This document shows positions 9,660 to 15,569 of a stretch of DNA of 64,000 nucleotides, in pieces. The DNA is from Oscillospiraceae bacterium. GTDB lineage: Bacteria > Bacillota > Clostridia > Oscillospirales > Oscillospiraceae. Each line of letters starts with the position of its first letter. Position 1 is the first letter of the stretch. The notes under the pieces are model-generated. The model was not told where the DNA came from. It made no database searches and saw only the letters and a program-made list of their open reading frames with translations. Position numbers and translations under genes: made by a program. Location of the stretch: positions 1 through 64,000 of the forward strand of contig JAAWHG010000002.1 of the NCBI GenBank assembly GCA_022795735.1, read 5' to 3'.

Positions 9660-9845
9660 CAGAATGGGGATGGATCTGCGGCGATGTCTGGGAACAGTAG
9701 TGCGTGGACGACTGATACGAGACTGTGGACAACGCAGGTGGTTAATCCAAATGTGAAAACTTCGCCTGTGAGTACGAACTACGTTCCGTCTTCAAACTAC
9801 ATACCGAGCTATATCTCGATGAAGCTGCCGGCAACTGGCTACTAA
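9660..9845 (+). pseudogene. Orphan 3' fragment of the CnaB adhesin gene (tandem duplication)
   Basis: This is 186 bp and 61 codons, all in frame, matching 9010-9195 at nearly every residue (QNGDGSAAMSGNSSAW through NYVPSSNY). It ends LPATGY and stop where the intact gene ends LPKTGY and stop. No start codon or ribosome site precedes it. The offset between copies is 650 bp, and the downstream hairpin and toxin locus are duplicated too. The open frame and retained LPxTGY end suggest recent duplication, or use as a recombination cassette. Confidence 0.8.
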
Positions 9846-9850
9846 AAATC

Positions 9851-9878
9851 AGGCTCCCCGTCGAAAGGCGGGGAGCTT
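9851..9878. other. Hairpin after adhesin fragment, copy 2
   Basis: The same CTCCCCGTCGAAAGGCGGGGAG stem as at 9201, followed here by CTTTGG. It confirms that the duplicated unit runs past the coding end. Confidence 0.6.
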
Positions 9879-9941
9879 TGGTGCAAATAAAATTGGTCTC
9901 ATCAGAAATATAAAGCATATTTGAAAAAAATTTTGCATCTT

Positions 9942-9970
9942 TTGATATTTCCTGAAAAGTACCGTAGAAT
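9942..9970 (+). promoter_or_regulatory. Predicted promoter of antitoxin RNA 2
   Basis: TTGATA, a 17-bp spacer and TAGAAT form a good sigma-A promoter directed at the 3' end of toxin 2. Confidence 0.6.
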
Positions 9971-9976
9971 ATATAT

Positions 9977-10040
9977 AGAAAGAGCGTAGCCGCTCATATA
10001 CGGGTCACTCTTCTCCGATGACCACCGCGATGGTCAGATG
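9977..10040 (+). ncRNA. Predicted cis-antisense antitoxin RNA 2
   Basis: The predicted start is just after the TAGAAT box. The RNA begins with the same GAAAGAGCGTAGCCGCTC hairpin as copy 1 and covers the toxin stop codon and the TGACC/GGTCA stem at 10019-10036. The 3' end is uncertain. Confidence 0.4.
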
Positions 10041-10151
10041 GATAATAAGAGGTGGATGTTTTTCATTCGCACTTACCTTGAGACTATGTACAAATTGAGC
10101 GAGTGCGACAAGCAGTGATAAAGCGGAAAGCAAGTTCCCGACACTAATCAT
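10005..10151 (-). CDS. Small hydrophobic peptide, putative type I toxin, copy 2
   Basis: This 48-residue paralogue of the 9346-9504 peptide begins MISVGNLLSALSLLVALAQF and ends LTIAVVIGEE. The ribosome site (AAAGGAGG) is matched by an 11-nt perfectly complementary leader segment (CTCCTTTCTTT), so the SD can be sequestered. mRNA ends are again complementary (GAGCGTAGCCGC near the 5' end, its complement near the 3' end). The first ATG after the SD opens only a 4-codon frame; the second, 7 nt on, gives this peptide. The two copies diverged in sequence but kept helix, leader and promoters, as expected if both are selected. Confidence 0.65.
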   Translation of the reverse strand: MISVGNLLSALSLLVALAQFVHSLKVSANEKHPPLIIHLTIAVVIGEE

Positions 10152-10245
10152 ATCGCATACCTCCTTTCTTTTTTTGTTGGGTTTCGCGAAAGAAAGGAGA
10201 AGGAATCGCCCATCCTTGATCGTATTGCGGCTACGCTCCTCTGAA

Positions 10246-10274
10246 ATTATAGCATTCCATTTGACAAAATACAA
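10246..10274 (-). promoter_or_regulatory. Predicted promoter of toxin gene 2
   Basis: On the minus strand, TTGTAT, a 17-bp spacer and TATAAT. Confidence 0.65.
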
Positions 10275-10398
10275 CTAAATTTTTCTTGAGTTTTCTTATA
10301 GGACATTACTCTGTATCAAAAAAATCCCATTGCATTGAATACATCATGGCGTTTGCTTCATCAAGGCAAACCAGTGAGCAATAGGGAGGTGGACTTAT

Positions 10399-10656
10399 AT
10401 GGAAAACAAAACCAATCTGACTTCACGGGCAATCATCCGGCAGAGTATTCTGACCATGGAACAACCCTTTTACCTGTTGGAGTTGTTCAAGTTGCTGAAG
10501 ACAAAGTACGGCATTGCCAACCGACCGCTCATCTTGAAGGTCTTGGAGGAGTTATGCGAAAGCGGCACTGTCAAATACTCCGAAGTGGCGGATGACAACT
10601 GGGCCTATGCAGTCGTCCGAAGAATGCCAGCCTACGCCCAAGCCCTGTCCCATTGA
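10399..10656 (+). CDS. Small winged-helix-like protein, unrecognised
   Basis: This 85-residue protein has a good ribosome site (GGGAGG, about 9 nt before ATG) and its own terminator. The middle reads FYLLELFKLLKTKYGI, then RPLILKVLEELCESG and TVKYSEVADD. That is helix, helix, then a wing-like hairpin, as in small winged-helix DNA-binding domains. This is a secondary-structure impression only and no family was recognised. It stands alone between the duplicated toxin units and the NAD-salvage operon and may regulate either. Confidence 0.6.
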   Translation: MENKTNLTSRAIIRQSILTMEQPFYLLELFKLLKTKYGIANRPLILKVLEELCESGTVKYSEVADDNWAYAVVRRMPAYAQALSH

Positions 10657-10661
10657 TATTC

Positions 10662-10694
10662 CCGCCCGTTGCAAACGCAGTGGGCGGTTTTGTT
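10662..10694 (+). terminator. Intrinsic terminator of the small winged-helix-like gene
   Basis: The stem CCGCCC/GGGCGG is followed by TTTTGTT, 6 bp after the stop codon. Confidence 0.7.
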
Positions 10695-10834
10695 ATGAGA
10701 AAAGCCCAAACACAGTCGAGAACCATTGAAAATATGGGACTGTGTGTTGCAGTTATACCCCAATTTCCTTTGAGCGAGTGGGAGACTGCCGTCTTCGCTT
10801 TTTGACGAAAATCAAGAGGACTTTTCTTATGACA

Positions 10835-10862
10835 GAGCCGCCTTGCGGCTCCCGCAAAGGCA
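10835..10862 (+). repeat. Dispersed 28-bp repeat, copy 2 (left inverted flank of NAD operon)
   Basis: The hairpin AGCCGC/GCGGCT is followed by CCCGCAAAGGCA. With its neighbours it matches 30 positions of the inverted copy at 15134-15162 with one mismatch. Confidence 0.75.
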
Positions 10863-10975
10863 AAAATACCAAGGACCATTTGTGGAATCACTTTTTGAGT
10901 TCTTCAGCGGCGGCCTCGTATCGGCGAATATTCTCGGCAATCAGGGCAACGGAAAACAACATCATATATCAGACT

Positions 10976-11017
10976 GCGAGTGGAAACAAAAAAAAGATTT
11001 CCACTCGCATATTTTTT
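10976..11017 (+). terminator. Intrinsic terminator upstream of the NAD operon
   Basis: A perfect 11-bp stem GCGAGTGGAAA/TTTCCACTCGC precedes ATATTTTTT. No convincing gene is read into it between 10695 and 10975, so an unannotated short transcript may end here. That 280-bp stretch otherwise holds only the repeat at 10835. Confidence 0.7.
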
Positions 11018-11025
11018 ACGCTTCC

Positions 11026-11055
11026 TTTAATATCGAAGGCTAATTACCGTATAAT
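11026..11055 (+). promoter_or_regulatory. Possible promoter of the NAD-salvage operon
   Basis: TATAAT at 11050-11055 has a poor -35 (TTTAAT, 18-bp spacer). It lies 35 bp before the first start codon. Confidence 0.35.
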
Positions 11056-11090
11056 TCGTCATCGAAACAAAAAAAACAGGAGGACGAAAA

Positions 11091-12596
11091 ATGATTCAAT
11101 ATGACCCATTACTCTGTTTGGACTTTTACAAGACTGCCCATGCGGAGCAGTATCCACAGACCCTGACCAGAATGGTCTCTTATTATACCCCTCGAATGTC
11201 CCGGCTGAAAGATGTTGATAAGGTCACAATGTTTGGTCTGCAGGCGTTCATCAAAGAGTATTTGATCCGAGCCTTTGACCACTGGTTTTTCAGAAAGAAT
11301 TGGGAGGATATTCTCGCCACCTATAAGCGGGTTCTCAACGCCACCATCCACACAGACGGCATCGGTGAGAATCGGCTGAAAGCCCTCCACAACCTCGGCT
11401 ATCTGCCCATTCAAATCCGCGCCGTACCGGAAGGCGTCCGCACCAACATCAAAGTACCGCAGATCGAAATCTCCAATACCCACCCGGATTTTGTGTGGCT
11501 GGTCAACTCCATTGAAACAATGCTCTCCTGCAGCATGTGGCACACGCAGGTTTCCGCCGAGGTCGGCTACCGCTACCGCCAAATCGTCAACAAGTACGCT
11601 GCCCTCACATGCGACGATGATGTAGTTTGGGCCAAGCTTCTGGGAGATTTTTCGATGCGCGGACAGGAGAGCGTTGAGAGCGCAACCAAGAGTTCTGCGG
11701 CATTTTGCCTCAGCTTCCTGAACACGGCCACCGTCCCCGCCATTTTGTGGCTGGAAGACAATTATGGATGCGATTGCACCAAAGACCCCGTGGCTTTCGG
11801 CGCTTTGTCTACCGAACATAGTGTTATGTGTTCCAATGCCGCTGTCGATGGTGATGAAATCACCCATGTCCGCCGGCTGTTGACCGAGATCTACCCGCAC
11901 CAGAACTTTTCCATGGTCAGCGACAGCTATGACTACTGGAATCTGGTAGAACACATTCTTCCCATGCTCAAAGACGAAATCCTGGCGCATGACGGCTGCT
12001 TGGCGATTCGCGGAGACAGCGGTAATCCGGTCGAAGTGGTCACAGAAACGGTGTTCAAACTCTGGGACATCTTTGGCGGCTCCATCAACAGCAAGGGCTA
12101 CAAAGTCCTGAATCCCCATGTCAAAGCTCTGTATGGTGACAGCATTACGCCGCAGCGGTGTGAGTTGATCTACAAGATTTTGGAGCGGAACGGCTTCGCC
12201 ATCAACAATGTATCGCTTGGCGTCGGTTCCTTCTCCATGCAGTGTCTGGAGGAGTGGAAGAAGAACGACGATACCGGGCTTGATGAGGTCGTATATCATC
12301 CCTACACCCGAGATACCTTCGGCATTGCCGTCAAAGCGACCTATGCGGAAGACACCGAAGGAAAACCCATCATGATTTTCAAGAATCCCAAAACTGACAA
12401 CGGACACTTCAAAAAGTCCAAGCGGGGCTGCTGCCGGGTGTTCCGGGATGGTGATGGGTATGCCTATGAGGATGGGCTGACCTGGGCGGAAGCGCAGGAC
12501 GGCAACGAACTGCAAACCGTGTTCAAGGACGGCATTGTTACAAAGTTCTATACCTTACACGATGTTCGCCGGAATCTCCATGGAGGTGCATTTTAA
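11091..12596 (+). CDS. nadV: Nicotinamide phosphoribosyltransferase-family enzyme
   Basis: In this family the enzyme joins nicotinamide to PRPP to give NMN in the cytoplasm. Its 501 residues match family length. Landmarks are DFYKTAHAEQYP (11-22, the Tyr18 region of human NAMPT), DFSMRG (Arg190 = Arg196), STEHS (His243 = His247), VSDSYDYWN and IRGDSGNP (Arg307 and Asp309 = Arg311 and Asp313). One difference stands out. Counting without gaps from Arg190, human Asp219, which contacts the nicotinamide amide, is Ala213 here, so substrate preference may differ. The next gene overlaps by 1 nt, and a PRPP-synthetase-like gene closes the operon. Phage NARP1 systems use relatives of these two enzymes to rebuild NAD from ADP-ribose; sequence alone cannot decide. 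Confidence 0.92.
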   Translation: MIQYDPLLCLDFYKTAHAEQYPQTLTRMVSYYTPRMSRLKDVDKVTMFGLQAFIKEYLIRAFDHWFFRKNWEDILATYKRVLNATIHTDGIGENRLKALHNLGYLPIQIRAVPEGVRTNIKVPQIEISNTHPDFVWLVNSIETMLSCSMWHTQVSAEVGYRYRQIVNKYAALTCDDDVVWAKLLGDFSMRGQESVESATKSSAAFCLSFLNTATVPAILWLEDNYGCDCTKDPVAFGALSTEHSVMCSNAAVDGDEITHVRRLLTEIYPHQNFSMVSDSYDYWNLVEHILPMLKDEILAHDGCLAIRGDSGNPVEVVTETVFKLWDIFGGSINSKGYKVLNPHVKALYGDSITPQRCELIYKILERNGFAINNVSLGVGSFSMQCLEEWKKNDDTGLDEVVYHPYTRDTFGIAVKATYAEDTEGKPIMIFKNPKTDNGHFKKSKRGCCRVFRDGDGYAYEDGLTWAEAQDGNELQTVFKDGIVTKFYTLHDVRRNLHGGAF

Positions 12597-13405
12597 TGCT
12601 GAGTAACCCTAAGAAAACCAAAGACGATATTATTCAGTGGATCTGCGATTATTTCGCAGAAAACGGTCCTGACTGCAGTGCCGTAATAGGAATCTCCGGC
12701 GGGAAGGACAGTACTATTGCAGCCGCCTTGTGCGTGGAGGCGTTGGGGCGGGATAGGGTGTTTGGCGTGATGATGCCAAATGGAATCCAACCCGATATTG
12801 CGGACTCCTGTTGTGTGGTGGAGTGTCTTGGCATCCGCTCCATGACTGTGGACATTTCCTCCGCTTTCAAAGGCATGCATAAGGCTATCAGCGATGCTGC
12901 TGCTTTAGCAGGTTTCATATATGATACCGATACTACCGGCCTGTCCAAGCAAGCCCAAATCAATCTCCCGCCCCGTCTCCGCATGGCGACCCTCTATGCA
13001 ATCGCTCAATCCCTCCCCAACGGCGGCCGGGTAGTCAATACCTGCAATATGTCAGAAGACTATGTGGGTTATTCCACCAAATTTGGCGACAGCGCTGGTG
13101 ACTTCAGTCCATTGGCAAATCTCACAGTCTATGAGGTACGGCAGATCGGGCATGAATTGCCCATACCGAAGGAATTGGTGGACAAAACCCCATCCGACGG
13201 GCTGTGCGGCAAAACCGATGAAGACAATCTTGGTTTTACCTATGCCCAGCTTGAAGATTATATCTACGCCGGCACATGTGACGATCCGGAAGTTGACGCT
13301 GCAATTGCGGCAATGCACGGTAAAAACCTGCATAAGATTCGCCCCATGCCGACGTTTTCTCCGCAGGAATCAGATTATGTAGAAACCAGCGCCGTCTGCT
13401 GTTGA
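12596..13405 (+). CDS. nadE: NAD synthetase (ammonia-dependent type)
   Basis: The enzyme amidates nicotinic acid adenine dinucleotide to NAD with ATP and ammonia. Its 269 residues, with no glutaminase domain, fit the ammonia-dependent form. The PP-loop ISGGKDST lies near residues 38-45 and the family signature PSDGLCGKTDEDNLGFTY lies near residue 200. The start overlaps the upstream stop (TAATG), with GGAGG 7 nt before, so the two are translationally coupled. With the nicotinamidase-like gene downstream it supplies the deamidating branch, but nicotinate phosphoribosyltransferase and NaMN adenylyltransferase are absent here and would have to come from elsewhere in the genome. Confidence 0.93.
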   Translation: MLSNPKKTKDDIIQWICDYFAENGPDCSAVIGISGGKDSTIAAALCVEALGRDRVFGVMMPNGIQPDIADSCCVVECLGIRSMTVDISSAFKGMHKAISDAAALAGFIYDTDTTGLSKQAQINLPPRLRMATLYAIAQSLPNGGRVVNTCNMSEDYVGYSTKFGDSAGDFSPLANLTVYEVRQIGHELPIPKELVDKTPSDGLCGKTDEDNLGFTYAQLEDYIYAGTCDDPEVDAAIAAMHGKNLHKIRPMPTFSPQESDYVETSAVCC

Positions 13406-13495
13406 AGCGGTGGGCATGGAACTGTAAATAAATCCCCCCCCCTCCTTCATGGCAATGGATGGGGGAGGGGGAAATTCAGAAATGGAGGATTATAA

Positions 13496-14044
13496 ATGAA
13501 ACTTTTGGTAGTTGTTGATATGCAGACGGATTTCGTGGATGGGGCGCTTGGCACGGCGGAAGCAACGGCGATTGTCCCTGCGGTATGTAGTAAGATTTGC
13601 GCCTTTGATGGCAAAATCCTCACAACGATGGATACGCATTATGAAGATTATCTGGCTACACAGGAAGGCCGTCAATTGCCGGTGGTTCACTGTGTCTACG
13701 GTGAAAATGGTTGGAAATTCAATGAGGATGTAAGAGAGTCCCTTGTTATTCGTAATGACGTATGGAAAGACTCCTTCCAAAAAGAAACCTTCGGCTCGGT
13801 GGATCTGGCTGAGTACATCCGGGATTTGACTCTCAATGGCGTTGATATTGATGAAATTGTCCTCATTGGACTCTGTACGGATATCTGCGTCATCTCCAAC
13901 GCTCTGCTTCTCAAAGCGTTTCTGCCGGAAATCAAAATTACGGTGGACGCAAAGTGTTGCGCCGGCGTAACACCTGAGAGTCATGAAAATGCGCTCAAAG
14001 CCATGAAAATGTGTCAGATCAATATCGAAAACTGGGAGGGTTAA
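13496..14044 (+). CDS. Nicotinamidase-like cysteine hydrolase (isochorismatase family)
   Basis: The protein has 182 residues. It shows the VVDMQTDF strand with the catalytic Asp, a metal-site-like DTHYEDY, KETFGS with a candidate catalytic Lys, and GLCTDICV with the nucleophile Cys. These fit a nicotinamidase (nicotinamide to nicotinate and ammonia). The family also contains other amidases, and the assignment rests mostly on its place between nadE and a PRPP-synthetase-like gene. A GC hairpin (13432-13472) separates it from nadE. The ribosome site is GGAGG, 7 nt before ATG. The next start is 2 bp after its stop. Confidence 0.8.
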   Translation: MKLLVVVDMQTDFVDGALGTAEATAIVPAVCSKICAFDGKILTTMDTHYEDYLATQEGRQLPVVHCVYGENGWKFNEDVRESLVIRNDVWKDSFQKETFGSVDLAEYIRDLTLNGVDIDEIVLIGLCTDICVISNALLLKAFLPEIKITVDAKCCAGVTPESHENALKAMKMCQINIENWEG

Positions 14045-14046
14045 AA

Positions 14047-14883
14047 ATGATTCATGTAAATGGAGAAAAAATCGACTTTACAAAATTCCCTGATGGGACG
14101 GCTTCTTTCCGGTTCAATCCCAATAGGGTTGTCCCTTTCGAGGTTGACTCGGACAATCCAGCGGAATTTGAAATCGCATGGAAGTATGAGGGCGACCACG
14201 AGTGCATTCTGTTGTGGTATCTTGTCAAACACATCCGGTCTATTCTGGGCGAAGGGACTCAGATCTATCTAGATATGCCGTACATCCCCAATGCAAGAAT
14301 GGACCGGGTGAAGAATCCCGATGAAGTATTCACCTTGAAATGGTTTGCGGAGTTCATCAATTCCCTGAAATTTGACGGAGTTCTTGTGTTTGACCCGCAC
14401 TCCAACGTGTCCACCGCCCTGATTGATCGGGTATATGTTCAGGATCCATGTGATTACATCCAGGAATATGTCATTTCTGATTTGGAGCGAATGGGCTTTA
14501 CCAATATCCTTTTCTGCTACCCGGACGAGGGCGCAATGAGCAGATATTTTTCTATCATCAAAGAAGAGTATGTCTATGGCATTAAGCGCCGCAATTGGAG
14601 AACTGGTAAAATTGAGGGGCTGGAACTCGCTGACAAGGAAAAAGTAATTGGACGCAACGTACTTATTATCGACGACATCTGCTCAAAAGGCGGTACGTTC
14701 GTGCGCACAGCAAACGCATTGCAGGAAGCTGGAGCGGAAAACATCTTCCTGTACGTTTCGCATTGCGAAAGCACAATTTTCAAAGGCACTGTCCTTGACG
14801 CCAGTCCCATCAGGCATGTATTTACGACCGCCAGTATCTTTCACGGCAACAGCGACAAAATTACACTTATTCCCCATAAGTAG
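14047..14883 (+). CDS. PRPP-synthetase-family enzyme (divergent, phage-type)
   Basis: At 278 residues it is shorter than the usual 310-320 of ribose-phosphate pyrophosphokinase. It keeps the ATP-loop analogue PYIPNARMDR (canonical PYxxxxRQDR), FDPHS (canonical VDLHS), the flexible-loop KRR, and the PRPP-loop IIDDICSKGGTF. The expected reaction is ribose-5-P plus ATP to PRPP, feeding the phosphoribosyltransferase three genes upstream. An ADP-ribose pyrophosphokinase role, as in phage NARP1, is an alternative for divergent members paired with a NAMPT relative. The start was set at 14047 with GGGAGGG 7 nt upstream; earlier in-frame codons would overlap the previous gene. Nothing similar to a terminator follows closely. 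Confidence 0.85.
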   Translation: MIHVNGEKIDFTKFPDGTASFRFNPNRVVPFEVDSDNPAEFEIAWKYEGDHECILLWYLVKHIRSILGEGTQIYLDMPYIPNARMDRVKNPDEVFTLKWFAEFINSLKFDGVLVFDPHSNVSTALIDRVYVQDPCDYIQEYVISDLERMGFTNILFCYPDEGAMSRYFSIIKEEYVYGIKRRNWRTGKIEGLELADKEKVIGRNVLIIDDICSKGGTFVRTANALQEAGAENIFLYVSHCESTIFKGTVLDASPIRHVFTTASIFHGNSDKITLIPHK

Positions 14884-15003
14884 AGTCAGAATGGGGTGAA
14901 AGTACGCAGTTGCTCTCACCCTCTGATCTAACAAATGCTTCAGAAAGCCCCTGCCTTCAGTATGGAGAACATCAATCCAAAATGCAATATGGAGGTAATT
15001 GTT

Positions 15004-15129
15004 ATGTACAAAATTTTGGGGATTTTCCTCGGAAATCTCATCGGACACATAGCCTGGGATGCGATCAAAGCTGTGTCCAAATCAAGCAAAAAGACTAATC
15101 CTCAAACTTCCGAAACCAAAGGGGATTAG
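15004..15129 (+). CDS. Small amphipathic membrane peptide (41 residues), unrecognised
   Basis: The reading frame has GGAGG 7 nt before ATG. The product begins MYKILGIFLGNLIGHIAWDA, one amphipathic or membrane helix with a Gly-zipper look, then a Lys/Ser/Thr-rich tail ending ETKGD. It lies after the NAD operon, just inside the right inverted repeat, and has a terminator (15184-15211). It could be a leader peptide, small toxin or membrane-regulatory peptide. No antisense promoter like those of the 9-10 kb toxins was seen. Confidence 0.5.
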   Translation: MYKILGIFLGNLIGHIAWDAIKAVSKSSKKTNPQTSETKGD

Positions 15130-15133
15130 GGGT

Positions 15134-15162
15134 TGCCTCTGCGGGAGCCGCAAGGCGGCTCT
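15134..15162 (-). repeat. Dispersed 28-bp repeat, copy 3 (right inverted flank of NAD operon)
   Basis: This inverted copy has hairpin AGCCGC/GCGGCT and tail CCCGCAGAGGCA (one change). It pairs with the copy at 10835, so 4.3 kb of NAD genes lie between two near-perfect inverted repeats. Confidence 0.75.
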
Positions 15163-15183
15163 ATCGTGAAGATATCTTTTTAC

Positions 15184-15211
15184 TCTCCGTCGAAAGGCGG
15201 GGAGTTTTTTT
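15184..15211 (+). terminator. Intrinsic terminator
   Basis: CTCTCCGTCGAAAGGCGGGGAG followed by TTTTTTTG. It shares its loop and stem with the hairpins at 9201 and 9851. Confidence 0.75.
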
Positions 15212-15213
15212 GC

Positions 15214-15252
15214 GAGTGCAAACACTCCCCAATCCCATCTCCCGCAAAGGCA
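15214..15252 (+). repeat. Dispersed repeat, copy 4 (split)
   Basis: The hairpin GAGTG/CACTC (15214-15227) is separated by 13 nt from the tail CCCGCAAAGGCA (15241-15252). Confidence 0.55.
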
Positions 15253-15366
15253 AAAAAATCACCGACACTCTTTCATAAGAAAGCAACGAGGCATAAATTT
15301 CAGAGAGAATCAGTGTTATATCTCATCCCAATTCCTTATGTGATCATATAATAGTGAATTTATACA

Positions 15367-15415
15367 CGTTTAGAATATAATTTTGCGTATTTTTTGCAAA
15401 TATACAATCTAAACG
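15367..15415. repeat. AT-rich interrupted palindrome
   Basis: CGTTTAGA (15367) and TCTAAACG (15408) flank an inner TTTGC/GCAAA pair. The flanking stretch 15253-15569 holds no credible gene. Operator or cruciform is possible; function unknown. Confidence 0.45.
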
Positions 15416-15481
15416 GTATTTCTTTTGCCATCGAATTCCCACAAGACTCTTTATTTTTGGGTATTTACTACCATTGGAATC

Positions 15482-15522
15482 AAAAAACGCCCCATCACTC
15501 TCCCGTAGGAAAGTGGCGGGGC
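15482..15522 (-). terminator. Intrinsic terminator of the cca operon
   Basis: On the minus strand GCCCCGCCACT pairs with AGTGATGGGGC and is followed by GTTTTTTG. It lies 48 bp after the stop of the CCA-adding enzyme. Confidence 0.75.
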
Positions 15523-15569
15523 TGGGATTTTAACATGAATTTAATTGCTTTGTCGTTGGAAAATGAAGT

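Noticed and set aside
10835..11043. Small frames across 10742-11104 (66 and 120 codons)
   Set aside because: They run through a perfect terminator hairpin and start without a ribosome site.
11109..12515. 468-codon frame antisense to the NAMPT-family gene
   Set aside because: The sense strand has full catalytic motifs and a ribosome site, and the antisense has neither. The frame at 45660-46922 opposite feoB is rejected for the same reason.
11091..14883. Firm assignment as NARP1
   Set aside because: The two key enzymes are only relatives at motif level; nadE and the nicotinamidase-like gene point equally to ordinary salvage.
10834..15163. Composite transposon carrying the NAD operon
   Set aside because: The inverted repeats are real, but there is no transposase and no target duplication. 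It is kept as a cassette hypothesis only.
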